From Spirochaetaceae bacterium (GTDB lineage Bacteria; Spirochaetota; Spirochaetia; Treponematales; Treponemataceae), in NCBI GenBank assembly GCA_017618015.1, contig JAFZVC010000076.1, positions 1 to 39,650 on the forward strand: a stretch of 39,650 bases of DNA, read 5' to 3'. Under the pieces are notes generated by a model. The model searched no databases. It was given only the letters and a program-made list of their open reading frames with translations, and was not told the DNA's origin. The translations under genes and the position numbers were made by a program. Position 1 is the stretch's first letter, and the number at the start of each line of letters is the position of its first letter. Below, piece by piece: positions 7,673 to 16,415 of this stretch.

Positions 7673-9547
7673 TTATTCTCCTTTTATCTTAAATACACTA
7701 ACCTTCTGGTTAAGAATGTCAATATTTGCTTTGTTATTCTCTGAATCTTCCGTAACTGTCGAAACAGCTTTAGAAATAAGATCCGTTCCCGATGCCATCT
7801 CGAACATAGCGTTGTTTATCTGCGAAGTTACGCCGGAAAGAACAGTCATTTCCTTGCCAATCTGATTTCCGCCTTCAAGAATCTCCAAAGAGCCGTCTCT
7901 TACGATGCGCGTAGTATCCTGAATTTCGCCGATAGCCTGAAGAACCTGCGTACTTCCAGCAGACTGCTCTTCCATACTATTCTTAATGACAAGATCCTGA
8001 TTCTTTACAGTGTTCGTAAGCTCAAAAATAACCTCGAACTGCTTCTGTACGTCACGGGAGTTCTTTGTTACTTTCTCGATGTCTGTCTGAAGCTGCTTAA
8101 GATGACCTGTAATAGACTTACCCTGCGTATTTGACTGCTCGGCAAGCTTACGGATTTCGTCAGCAACAACAGCGAATCCTTTTCCAGCTTCGCCCGCGTG
8201 TGCAGCCTCAATAGCGGCGTTCATAGCAAGCAGGTTCGTCTGGCTCGCGATGTTCTGAATTATGCTCGATGCCTCGAAAAGACCGGCAGATTGATTCATT
8301 ATGAGGTCAGAAAGTTCTACAGATTCGTTGATCTTTGCGCGGCCAAGCTCTGATTCTGTTCCGAGAGATGCTACTGAGTTGGAGTTTTTCTCAAGGATAT
8401 CCGTTACAGAACGGATATTGGAAACCATTTCTTCTACAGCTGCGGAAGAATCTGCAACGCATTTAGCCTGATCTGCAATGCTGTCGTTCAGTTTCTTTAC
8501 GCGCGTAATCATGCTGTTAACAGTTGACTGTGACTCTTCGACACCGGCGGAAAGATCCACAACGTGGTCTTTTACGGTGTTTATACCTTCCATAACGTGC
8601 ATAATCGCCGCTGAAGACTCAGTCATATTTTCCGCAAATGAGTCGGCGGAACTGAGTGATGTATCAACTGACTTTCTTATCGCAAGAATAAGCTCGCCCG
8701 TTGTCTTGTAGAACTTGTTCAGCTCTCCAATCAAAATACCGAACTCATCACGGCTCCGAACAAGAAGCTTTTCTTCTGAGTAATCGCCGTTTGCGATCAT
8801 TGCAGTGAACTCTGAAATTTCTTTTACTCTGGAAACTGTTCCGCTCATCTGCCTGTAAACGTCGAATACCATGAAGAAAACGCAAATAATACCTGTCGGG
8901 AAAATAACAGTCATCAGAAGCCTTTCTGGATCAGTTCCTTCAAGAGATTTTGCCAAGTACGGACTGAGCGTAACAAAAAGAAGACCAAGACAGCCGAAGA
9001 ATGTTACGAGAACGCTCCTTAGCTTAAGGCTAAGGGATTTGTCAGCAACCGTGAACGGAAGATTGTAAAGGTTATGCTCAAATGTCTGCATAAAAAGAAT
9101 ATAAAACAACAGCGCGAAAAGGAATGTCCAACCGCAGCAGGAGAAATAAACAGGAATACCCTGCCACAGAAGGCCAAGCTTTTTTGTTACGATCTGTAGT
9201 GTCGTTGCTCCCAAGATCCCGTTAAGACTTCCGGCAACAAGAGAAAGGTTAACGAACATCTTAGCTGTCTTGTTCATCTTCCGTTCATTTTCTTTAGAGC
9301 CATCGTATGAATAAAGCTTTCGTGTATGGTATATATAATTCCAAACGATGAAAACAATATAGACACCTTCCATCACCAAAAATAAGGGATGAGTGAGTAC
9401 ACGGGCAATATCGGGACCATAAATCTTCATTTCAATCAGCCAGCCTATACTCGACAGAAATGGTGTTAAATATAGCATGATGTAGAAGATTAACATCTTT
9501 TTAGGAAATTTTCCGATTACGCCTTTCTTATTCTCAGTTGCTCTCAT
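7673..9547 (-). CDS. Methyl-accepting chemotaxis protein with six-TM N-terminus
   Basis: A 624-aa receptor. The start at 9547 (MRATENKK) is preferred because GGGAG lies 7 nt upstream; the in-frame ATG at 9598 lacks a good ribosome-binding site. Residues 1-240 contain about six hydrophobic helices with short loops, unlike the usual two TM helices and periplasmic sensor. A HAMP-like linker and a long coiled-coil signalling domain follow. The hairpin tip is canonical: [16 protein letters not shown] then [10 protein letters not shown] near residue 435, the contact site for CheA/CheW. No C-terminal CheR-docking pentapeptide is seen; the protein ends in KIKGE. It should sense a membrane-associated or intracellular cue and feed flagellar control. 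It is the first gene of an operon with the acidic secreted protein. Confidence 0.93.
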   Translation of the reverse strand: MRATENKKGVIGKFPKKMLIFYIMLYLTPFLSSIGWLIEMKIYGPDIARVLTHPLFLVMEGVYIVFIVWNYIYHTRKLYSYDGSKENERKMNKTAKMFVNLSLVAGSLNGILGATTLQIVTKKLGLLWQGIPVYFSCCGWTFLFALLFYILFMQTFEHNLYNLPFTVADKSLSLKLRSVLVTFFGCLGLLFVTLSPYLAKSLEGTDPERLLMTVIFPTGIICVFFMVFDVYRQMSGTVSRVKEISEFTAMIANGDYSEEKLLVRSRDEFGILIGELNKFYKTTGELILAIRKSVDTSLSSADSFAENMTESSAAIMHVMEGINTVKDHVVDLSAGVEESQSTVNSMITRVKKLNDSIADQAKCVADSSAAVEEMVSNIRSVTDILEKNSNSVASLGTESELGRAKINESVELSDLIMNQSAGLFEASSIIQNIASQTNLLAMNAAIEAAHAGEAGKGFAVVADEIRKLAEQSNTQGKSITGHLKQLQTDIEKVTKNSRDVQKQFEVIFELTNTVKNQDLVIKNSMEEQSAGSTQVLQAIGEIQDTTRIVRDGSLEILEGGNQIGKEMTVLSGVTSQINNAMFEMASGTDLISKAVSTVTEDSENNKANIDILNQKVSVFKIKGE

Positions 9548-9615
9548 AAGTTTCTCCCATAAGGTGAATCGTCGTTTTTTTGAACACGAAGCATCCACAC
9601 AGAACGTATATTATA

Positions 9616-9644
9616 ATTGTAGCACTATTGGAGATTTTCTACAA
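9616..9644 (-). promoter_or_regulatory. Candidate promoter of the chemotaxis receptor
   Basis: The minus strand shows TTGTAG (9644-9639), a 17-bp spacer and TACAAT (9621-9616). A second -10-like TATAAT sits just downstream (9615-9610). The leader to the ATG at 9547 would be about 60 nt. Confidence 0.4.
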
Positions 9645-9699
9645 TTTGTTTTGTTCAATTCGAGAAAAAAAATAAGAAAACATTAAGATAGTGCGAATG

Positions 9700-9727
9700 T
9701 TGACAAATTGGATTGTTTTAGTAAAAT
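9700..9727 (+). promoter_or_regulatory. Promoter with -10 box placed for a leaderless mRNA
   Basis: TTGACA (9700-9705) and TAAAAT (9722-9727) are separated by 16 bp. The ATG at 9735 is 8 nt after the -10 box, exactly where transcription should start, and no Shine-Dalgarno sequence exists in between. Confidence 0.6.
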
Positions 9728-9734
9728 CATGATT

Positions 9735-10310
9735 ATGTCAGTATTTCCAATTATCTTTATTATTATCATCATTTTAGTCTTTTACTTTTTCTTGATAAGA
9801 GGAAGCAAGACTAGAGATACTTCAAACTCATCTGAATACACCGAAAAACCGGTTGAAAATATAACGGTTATCAAAAAGCAAAGCTTTTTTGGCGGATGTC
9901 TGAGCTTCATAATCATAATTTGTCTGCTTGCAGCTGGTGGAATTTTTGCATTCAAAAAGCTTTTAGTAGATTACAACGGTACATATGCCACCGACAGGCT
10001 CACTTACACCGAAGAATACGGCATCTGTCTTTTGATTACCTACCATCCGGAGTATCAGAAAGGCAACTCAAAAGGCTTCGCAGTAACACATATTGCAATA
10101 GAAGATTTACTTTCCGGAAAATATAACGCAAGCCATAGCAGTGACACCGCCGATTCGGAAGATCTTTTGTATTCATATCAGCTTATGGCTTCTTATGCAG
10201 ACAACGATCTGGTCAACAGCCTTTCAACTTTGTTAACGAATAACAGTTCAAAAAGCTTTGATATCGGAAGCAATGGCAAATATTTCCTTCTTACATCGAA
10301 GAGCAAATAA
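9735..10310 (+). CDS. Small two-TM membrane protein of unknown function
   Basis: A 191-aa protein starting MSVFPIIFIIIIILV. A first TM helix covers about residues 1-21. A charged Ser/Thr/Lys linker follows, then a second TM helix at about 54-76 (CLSFIIIICLLAAGGIF). A 110-residue polar C-terminal domain ends the protein. No family was recognised. The start at 9735 is chosen because the strong promoter at 9700-9727 places the transcript start there. Starts at 9708 (TTG) and 9729 (ATG) would lie upstream of the transcript's 5' end. The gene is monocistronic, divergent from the chemotaxis receptor, and ends at a strong bidirectional terminator. Confidence 0.7.
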   Translation: MSVFPIIFIIIIILVFYFFLIRGSKTRDTSNSSEYTEKPVENITVIKKQSFFGGCLSFIIIICLLAAGGIFAFKKLLVDYNGTYATDRLTYTEEYGICLLITYHPEYQKGNSKGFAVTHIAIEDLLSGKYNASHSSDTADSEDLLYSYQLMASYADNDLVNSLSTLLTNNSSKSFDIGSNGKYFLLTSKSK

Positions 10311-10351
10311 ACGGAGTTAAGCACGCTGCATAACACGACACACAACAAAAA

Positions 10352-10404
10352 GCCCCTGGCCGAATTGAAGTACGCTTCGTTTTTCGGTCAGGGGCGTTTT
10401 TTTA
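10352..10404. terminator. Bidirectional intrinsic terminator
   Basis: A 13-bp stem GCCCCTGGCCGAA / TTCGGTCAGGGGC with one G.U pair encloses an 18-nt loop. A T7 run follows on the plus strand and A5 precedes it, so it terminates both the 9735 gene and asd. Confidence 0.9.
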
Positions 10405-10448
10405 TAAGCAATGTTCAAACGCAGCCGGTTTGCGCCGTACTGTGTAGA

Positions 10449-11552
10449 CTAAAGGTTGTCGAAAAATCCTTTTGCTTTAAGAAGCTCTGCGTTGAGGATT
10501 CCACCGAGAGCCGCACCTCGCTTTGTGTTGTGGCTGAGCGCTACAAACTTTACGTCGAAAACCGGGCACTTTCTAAGACGACCTACAACGCAAGCCATTC
10601 CCTTCTCTGTCTCACGGTCGCGGCGCGGCTGTGGTCTGTTTTCCTCGTAGCGGTACACAATCGGGTGCTCCGGTGCGGAAGGAAGGTTGAGTTTCTGCGG
10701 CTCGGAAGTAAAGCTTGTCCAAACCTTGATGATTTCTTCCATCGAAGGCTTCTTGTCTTCCGGCAGGTCAAACTCAAGTGAGACACAAGCTGTGTGTCCG
10801 TCAACAACAGGAACGCGCGTACATGTTGATGAAACGAGTGGTCCTGCGGCATTCTCAATCTTTCCGTCTTTTACAGTTCCAAGAATCTTAAGGCACTCTT
10901 TTTCTGTCTTCTCTTCCTCGCCGCCGATATACGGCACGATGTTGTCAATCATGTCGAAAGAAGCGACTCCCGGATAGCCCGCGCCGCTTGTTGCCTGAAG
11001 CGTTGTTACGATCATACGCTTAATCGGGTAACCAGCCTGCTGCAGAGAGTAAATCGGCATCATATATGTCTGGAGAGAGCAGTTCGGCTTTACAGCGACG
11101 AAACCTTTGTCCCAGCCGTGGTGCTTCTGCTGCGCCGCGATAACATCAAGGTGAGCGTAGTTAATCTCTGGAACGAGCATTGGAACATCTTCTGTCCAGC
11201 GGTTTGCGGACGCGTTGGAAACTACAGGGATTCCCTCGGCGGCATACGCTGCTTCAAGAGCTTTAATCTCGTCCTTGCCCATTTCAAGTGCGCTAAAAAC
11301 GAACTGGCACTTGCCGAGGGCTTTTTTCTCGTCGTTCGCGTCCTCTACCATAAGGTTCGCAACATCGGCCGGGATGTCCGCACCGATGAGCCATCTGTTG
11401 GCGACGGCGTCCTTGTAGAGCTTTCCTGCTGAGCGAGGAGAAGCTGCAACGTATGTAACCTTGAACCACGGATGGTTTTCAAGAAGCTTAATATAGCGCT
11501 GGCCTACCATACCGGTAGCGCCAAGAACTCCTACTTTTATCTTTTCTGACAT
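10449..11552 (-). CDS. asd: Aspartate-semialdehyde dehydrogenase
   Basis: A 367-aa enzyme that reduces aspartyl phosphate to aspartate semialdehyde, the branch point to lysine/diaminopimelate and threonine/methionine. The start at 11552 (MSEKIKVGV) has AGGAG 8 nt upstream; the longer frame from 11594 overlaps the end of dapA and lacks a site. The N-terminus has the NADP-binding loop GVLGATGMVGQRY. The active-site Cys is C158 in KPNCSLQT. SGAGYPGV and the late HTACVSLEFDLP segment also fit the family. Overall the protein resembles the archaeal/fungal-type ASADH more than the E. coli type. It lies 10 nt downstream of dapA, so the two form an operon for diaminopimelate supply to peptidoglycan, and it ends at the shared terminator. 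Confidence 0.93.
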   Translation of the reverse strand: MSEKIKVGVLGATGMVGQRYIKLLENHPWFKVTYVAASPRSAGKLYKDAVANRWLIGADIPADVANLMVEDANDEKKALGKCQFVFSALEMGKDEIKALEAAYAAEGIPVVSNASANRWTEDVPMLVPEINYAHLDVIAAQQKHHGWDKGFVAVKPNCSLQTYMMPIYSLQQAGYPIKRMIVTTLQATSGAGYPGVASFDMIDNIVPYIGGEEEKTEKECLKILGTVKDGKIENAAGPLVSSTCTRVPVVDGHTACVSLEFDLPEDKKPSMEEIIKVWTSFTSEPQKLNLPSAPEHPIVYRYEENRPQPRRDRETEKGMACVVGRLRKCPVFDVKFVALSHNTKRGAALGGILNAELLKAKGFFDNL

Positions 11553-11562
11553 AATAAATCTC

Positions 11563-12486
11563 CTAAAGGTCGCACTCTTTGAGCGCGTTTTCAATAATCT
11601 TCTTGGCGTTGTCGTTCACTTCTACAAGCGGAAGTCTAAGACCGCCGGCAGGAAGTCCCTTAACGTTCATAGCATACTTTATGGACGTTGGATTGCCGTC
11701 GATGAACGCAGCTTTGAAGAAAGGCGTAAGCCTGTAGTGAATCTCGCGGGCTTTCTCAAAATCGCCATTCAGTGCGAGTGTCACCATTTCTGTTACAAGA
11801 GCCGGTGCAACATTTGAAACGACGGAAACAACGCCGTCGCCCCCTGCCGCCATCATCGGGAGTGTAAGACCGTCATCACCGCTCAAAACTGAAAAATCCG
11901 GTTTCTTACGGCTGATGCGGGCTATCACCTCCATCATCTGACTGATGCTGCCTGACGCTTCTTTTACTCCGGCAACATTCGGAAGTTCTGCAATACGGCA
12001 GAGAAGATCCGTGCTGATATTCTTACCAGTACGTCCTGCTATATTGTACACTACTATTGGAATTCCAACCTTCGAGACTTCCTCGAAATGTCGGAAAATA
12101 CCTTCATCAGAAGGCTTGTTGTAATATGGTGTGACGATAAGCGCATAATCTGCGCCCATCGCCTTTGCGCGCGTCGCATAGCGGACTGCATCGCGCGTGT
12201 TGTTCGAGCTGGCACCAAGGATTACAGGAATATCGCGCGGATTCCCTTCATCGGCCAGCTTCTGTTTATATTTACGAACTTCGGATATTACAATCTCAAT
12301 CAGTTTCTCCTCTTCTGCGTTCTCATCAAGCGTTGGAGTCTCGCCTGTTGTTCCAAGCGGAACAAGGCCTGAAATCCCGTTCTCAAGCTGAATCTGAATC
12401 AGCTTGCGCCAGCCCTCGTAATCTACGGAGCCGTCCTCAAACATCGGAGTGACCAGTGCGGTAAATGCGCCGCGCAACTTTGACAT
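11563..12486 (-). CDS. dapA: 4-hydroxy-tetrahydrodipicolinate synthase
   Basis: A 307-aa (beta/alpha)8 aldolase of the DapA/NanA family that condenses pyruvate with aspartate semialdehyde, the first committed lysine/DAP step. Visible motifs are GTTGETPTL (pyruvate-binding loop), the YYNKPSDEG region with the conserved tyrosines, YNIAGRTG, and the Schiff-base lysine K175 in GVKEASGS. The start at 12486 has a strong GGGAGG site. That site lies in the loop of a small hairpin AATGC...GCATT (12489-12504), which might modulate translation. First gene of the dapA-asd operon, with ARG-box-like operators over its promoter. Confidence 0.95.
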   Translation of the reverse strand: MSKLRGAFTALVTPMFEDGSVDYEGWRKLIQIQLENGISGLVPLGTTGETPTLDENAEEEKLIEIVISEVRKYKQKLADEGNPRDIPVILGASSNNTRDAVRYATRAKAMGADYALIVTPYYNKPSDEGIFRHFEEVSKVGIPIVVYNIAGRTGKNISTDLLCRIAELPNVAGVKEASGSISQMMEVIARISRKKPDFSVLSGDDGLTLPMMAAGGDGVVSVVSNVAPALVTEMVTLALNGDFEKAREIHYRLTPFFKAAFIDGNPTSIKYAMNVKGLPAGGLRLPLVEVNDNAKKIIENALKECDL

Positions 12487-12565
12487 TTAATGCCTCCCAG
12501 CATTATCCGGCAGAGCTTTATTTTTCGCGCCCAAGTGAGGGTTCGCGATGTCTGCCATACAGATT

Positions 12566-12621
12566 TGCATATAGTCATGCAATTTTATGCAGATTATTGC
12601 ATTTTTATGCATTTTACGCAA
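12566..12621 (-). promoter_or_regulatory. dapA-asd promoter overlapped by tandem ARG-box-like palindromes
   Basis: The minus-strand promoter is TTGCGT (12621-12616), a 17-bp spacer and AATAAT (12598-12593). A perfect palindrome TGCAT-TTTT-ATGCA fills the spacer (12598-12611). A near-perfect TGCAA-TTTT-ATGCA (12578-12591) lies over the expected start site, exactly 20 bp away. A third pair TGCAT-N6-ATGCA (12566-12581) and a partial copy TGCAT-TTT-ACGCA (12608-12620) flank them. The TGNAT-N4-ATNCA geometry and about two-turn spacing match ArgR/AhrC operator pairs. Confidence 0.6.
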
Positions 12622-12716
12622 TAGGTATTAAGGGGAAATAAAGAATTTCAGCGTGCGAGGTGTACTGGACGGTAATCGCGCGATGTGATAATTTTGTTAT
12701 CATTCAGGTACTACAT

Positions 12717-14183
12717 ATGCCAAAGAAAGACAAAGAGATAAAAGAAAAGAAACCAAAAACTAAAAAAGAACATAAAAAGATAAAGCCCAGAACAGTTAAA
12801 ATTCTTATTGCGACTTTCTCCGCCATATTTCTTCTTATCATAGCCGCGACTACATCTTTTCTGATTTACGGTAACCATCTTAAAAATCCAGAGCCGATTG
12901 CTCTTACATCAGAACAGCAGTCTCTTCTTTCCGAGCGGACAGACAGCTTGTACCCCACTTCCATACTGAATCCGCTCCCATATAGTACCGTACCAGCTGA
13001 GCTTAACATAAACGCCGCATCAGCGATGCTCATAGATGTCGCAAACGGCTGCATCCTATATGAAAAAAACGCTGACACCCCGATTCCGCCAGCTTCAATG
13101 ACGAAACTCGTCGTAATGTACGTCGTTGAGCAGGAAATAAAAACAGGCCGTATTTCTTACGGCGACATCGTGCCGCTTCCGCCCGAAAGCTGGGCTATAA
13201 ATCAACCGCCGGACTCATCGCTGATGTTTCTTGCTGAAGGACAGAAAGTTTCGCTCCACGAGCTTTTGGAAGGTCTTTCGGTTTCTTCGGGCAATGATGC
13301 CGCGTATGCCGTCGCCGCTTATGTTTCAGGCTCTGTAGACGCATTTGTAGAGCGCATGAATGCCGAGATAGAAAAACTCGGACTTAAATCCACTCATTTT
13401 GTTGAACCGTCTGGTTACAGCGCGGAAAATATAACGACAGCAAGGGATTTTGCAGCTTTTGCGCGGATTTATATCCAGCGATATCCAGAAAGTATAAAGA
13501 AATACCATTCTCTTGAAAGCTTTGCGTACCCGCAACCGTGGAATTTGCCAGAAGGTTTCTCATCACTTTCAAAGCCAGCGTCCGTAAGACGTTATTATCC
13601 CGACAAGCCAATAAAACAGAACAACACGAACAAAACGCTCGGAACGATTCCGGGCGCAGACGGTCTTAAAACTGGCTTTATCGATGAGTCAGGCTATAAT
13701 CTTGCGTACACTGTAATGCGCGGAGACACGCGTTTTCTTTCGATAACGCTAAAAGGGCCTGGTGTTGGCACTTGGGAAGGCAACAAATACAGAATGGAAG
13801 ATGCGCAGACGTTCACGGATTTTGCGTTCAATACTTTCACGACCGTAAGACCAACCGCAGTCAATGACATACCGGTTATTGTCGCTGGTGGCGAAGAAAA
13901 CAGCATAAAGCTTCATCAGCTCCGCGCAGACGCTATATCTGTTCCGCACATTGCGGGATACGGCTTGACGCCAGACGGAGAAAGCGATGGCGTTTATCTT
14001 TCAGTAAAAGTTTCTTCACCCGCTTATATAGACGCGCCGGTAAAAGCAGGCGATCATTACGGAACTGTAACTTATTCTCTTGGGAACACGGTTCTTACGA
14101 CTGTTCCGCTAATTGCAGACAGGGATGTGGAAATAGCAGGCAGTCTTAAAGTCTATATAGACCACCTGCTTCTTGATGAGTAA
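12717..14183 (+). CDS. D-alanyl-D-alanine carboxypeptidase (peptidase S11)
   Basis: A 488-aa penicillin-binding protein of the DacA/DacF type that trims the terminal D-Ala from peptidoglycan stem peptides. All three active-site motifs are present: SMTK (S127, K130), SGN (S191-N193) and KTG (K318) in DGLKTGF. The N-terminus has a Lys-rich cytoplasmic stretch (about 1-27) and then one TM anchor. The C-terminal 130 residues fit the beta-rich DacA tail domain. The start at 12717 (MPKKDKE) is preferred over 12660; only a weak AGGT site precedes it. The gene diverges from dapA, so lysine/DAP supply and wall trimming sit back to back. Its stop codon directly abuts the stop of the converging 14184 gene. 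Confidence 0.92.
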   Translation: MPKKDKEIKEKKPKTKKEHKKIKPRTVKILIATFSAIFLLIIAATTSFLIYGNHLKNPEPIALTSEQQSLLSERTDSLYPTSILNPLPYSTVPAELNINAASAMLIDVANGCILYEKNADTPIPPASMTKLVVMYVVEQEIKTGRISYGDIVPLPPESWAINQPPDSSLMFLAEGQKVSLHELLEGLSVSSGNDAAYAVAAYVSGSVDAFVERMNAEIEKLGLKSTHFVEPSGYSAENITTARDFAAFARIYIQRYPESIKKYHSLESFAYPQPWNLPEGFSSLSKPASVRRYYPDKPIKQNNTNKTLGTIPGADGLKTGFIDESGYNLAYTVMRGDTRFLSITLKGPGVGTWEGNKYRMEDAQTFTDFAFNTFTTVRPTAVNDIPVIVAGGEENSIKLHQLRADAISVPHIAGYGLTPDGESDGVYLSVKVSSPAYIDAPVKAGDHYGTVTYSLGNTVLTTVPLIADRDVEIAGSLKVYIDHLLLDE

Positions 14184-16415
14184 TTAACGTATTTCGGAAA
14201 CTGGAACGATGCGATATCCCGCGTCAAGAATCGCCTCAACAAGTACATCGAAACGGTTGTAAAGATAATCACTGCGCGTTCCTTCACCCATTCCCAAAGA
14301 AACAGGAATAACAGCGCCTGCTGCGAAGTATTCGGAAAGATTATCGATTACTTCAGCGGTCGTGTAATACTTTTCACCGTTGACTGCGGCATTCTCTAGC
14401 GTTGTCGTATCATACAAAGGCGTTGACGATTCTACATACGTGTAGCCCGCTGCCTTACCTGATGTTATAACTTTTGGATCAGCCTTAAACTGCGGTGCGT
14501 GCCAGTAAAGCGTAAGCTCGCCACCCGTAAGCGCGAAGAACTCATCCTCGTTTCGTGCAAGACCACGGCGAATAAAGCTTTCATCGCTTATGAAAGTAGA
14601 TGATGTAAGATCCGCGGCGGTGATGAACATAGATGCGCACTCGTGCCCAGATTCAGCTATTTCCTGAACGGCTGTCGGGAAGCGACGAATGAATTCACCG
14701 TTTATAAAGAACGTGACTTTAAGCTCGTTTTTCTTAAGAACCTCAAGAACTTTGGCAAGCCCATCCGCGTTGTCGAGAGCGTCTAGCACGAGTGCGAGAG
14801 CGGGTCGCAAGTCCTCTTTTTCGACCTGTTCACGATACAACGGGCTTGTCGAATAAAGCCCCGTAAGAGAACGGACGTATATTGCGTTTTTGTAGTCGGG
14901 GTTTCCCGAACTGCCCAAGAAAACACGGAAATATGTATTCTGAGTTACAGCTTTTCTTACAATAGCCGCCGAGAACGAATCCCATACGTTTTGCTGCTCA
15001 TTATACTTGAATGTACCGTAACTGTTCGAAACAATTACATCATTTGAACCGGCATTCCATGCAAAACGTTCTGCAGAAGAAAGCAGCAGGACTTTCGACG
15101 TTTGCGTTCCAGGCTCCCAAATACGTATAGTCTCTGCCCCACCTATGAAAATCTGGCGTCTGTCTATCCAGCGGAAAGATACAATATCTTCTTCCGCGAA
15201 AACATAAATCTGCTGCCAGTTTGAAAGCTTATAAACGTGAAGGCTGTTTTTATCGCGGAAACAAAGCATCTTCCCGTCTGGAGAAAGCATTGGGTCCGTA
15301 ACGAAAACAGGAAGCGGAAGAGCCGTAAAATACGTACTGTTTCTTGCGCTGTTTATAGTAAGCTTATATACATAGCTTTCGTAACTTGTTTCATGCAACT
15401 GCTCTATCCAAACTATAGGGATATCTACGCCGGCTTCTTCTGTCCAGAAAACTTTGAACGATACAGCCGTTCCTGGAACGCTGACGAATGGATATGAATA
15501 AAGTGTCGTAATGAAATTGAAGTCTGTACCTTCAAGCTCCATATACCAGAGCGTGCGGTTATTCTGGACAAGAACGATTGATGATGCATCTGCGTTTGTC
15601 CAGAACGCGTCATTTCTGTTGTCAAAAGCATTCGGAAGTCTTCCGGCAACGGAGCCTGATCCCATAAGGTCGGCGTAAAGCGCGCGCGTATAGAACTCGT
15701 TTGTAGCTATTTTATAAACGATATCATGGTTTATATATACAAGAAGCGATGAGGTCGCCCAGCATACGTTAGAAATTGCTCCGTGACCGATTTTACGGAA
15801 CTCTTCTGACATAGCTGAAAGACTGAAAGTTTCGCTAGTTTCCAAGAAATAAAGCTCGCCTTCTTTTTCGTAAATAAGACGTTCTGAATCGGGCGACCAC
15901 GAAACTGGAACGTAGCTGTAGGAAAACTCCGTATTAGGAGCAAGCACACGCGTTTTTCCAGTGACCATATTCTCAAGGATAAGATCCGCGCGCGCTGCTG
16001 TTTTCTTAACGAAACGGCACTGCCAGTTTCCGTCCGGGCTTACGGAAACAGCCGCCATGTTTACGGAATCTTTTCCTGAAACCCATTTAAGCGTATTATC
16101 AGCAACAGAATATTCTGCTATACCGTCAGAATTGCGAATTTGAAGAAGTTTTCCACCCTGAAAAACTTCAAGTTTCTCTGGGAAGCATGTAAGAAGTTTG
16201 CTCTCCGCTGCCGCAGATTCTCTTATATTATCTGTAAGCTTAGCACGGTACAGCTTTTTATATGTGATATTTTCTTTTGATTTTGTCTCTGCCAAATATA
16301 AAAGCATATCGCTTGAGTTCAAATCAAGCGATGAAAACGTAATCTGCGAAAAAACTGGTGTGGCAAAAAGCAAAGCCACAATAATAATGAAAGAAGTGCG
16401 CAAATATCTTAACAT
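14184..16415 (-). CDS. Polysaccharide-deacetylase-like exported protein with beta-propeller-like N-terminus; catalytic motifs degenerate
   Basis: A 743-aa protein with a signal peptide (about 1-24, ending PVFS). Residues 40-490 contain repeated segments such as VSVSPDGNWQC, VSWSPDSERLIYEK and MLSPDGKMLCFRD, as in TolB/PD40-type beta-propellers. Residues 535-743 resemble a NodB/polysaccharide deacetylase (LALVLDALD, LKVTFFINGEFIRRFP, ESGHECASM, LYWHAPQF). In active enzymes the first motif has two Asp and the second H(S/T)xxH; here they read LDALD and ASMFITA, so the metal site looks lost. A binding or scaffolding role on peptidoglycan or glycan is likely. It is last in the operon after the LysM-M23 and zinc-ribbon genes; its start overlaps the zinc-ribbon stop by 7 nt, so translation is coupled. 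Confidence 0.75.
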   Translation of the reverse strand: MLRYLRTSFIIIVALLFATPVFSQITFSSLDLNSSDMLLYLAETKSKENITYKKLYRAKLTDNIRESAAAESKLLTCFPEKLEVFQGGKLLQIRNSDGIAEYSVADNTLKWVSGKDSVNMAAVSVSPDGNWQCRFVKKTAARADLILENMVTGKTRVLAPNTEFSYSYVPVSWSPDSERLIYEKEGELYFLETSETFSLSAMSEEFRKIGHGAISNVCWATSSLLVYINHDIVYKIATNEFYTRALYADLMGSGSVAGRLPNAFDNRNDAFWTNADASSIVLVQNNRTLWYMELEGTDFNFITTLYSYPFVSVPGTAVSFKVFWTEEAGVDIPIVWIEQLHETSYESYVYKLTINSARNSTYFTALPLPVFVTDPMLSPDGKMLCFRDKNSLHVYKLSNWQQIYVFAEEDIVSFRWIDRRQIFIGGAETIRIWEPGTQTSKVLLLSSAERFAWNAGSNDVIVSNSYGTFKYNEQQNVWDSFSAAIVRKAVTQNTYFRVFLGSSGNPDYKNAIYVRSLTGLYSTSPLYREQVEKEDLRPALALVLDALDNADGLAKVLEVLKKNELKVTFFINGEFIRRFPTAVQEIAESGHECASMFITAADLTSSTFISDESFIRRGLARNEDEFFALTGGELTLYWHAPQFKADPKVITSGKAAGYTYVESSTPLYDTTTLENAAVNGEKYYTTAEVIDNLSEYFAAGAVIPVSLGMGEGTRSDYLYNRFDVLVEAILDAGYRIVPVSEIR

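Noticed and set aside
12487..12600. Lysine riboswitch upstream of dapA
   Set aside because: The leader is only about 100 nt and shows none of the conserved lysine-aptamer core; operator palindromes explain the region better.
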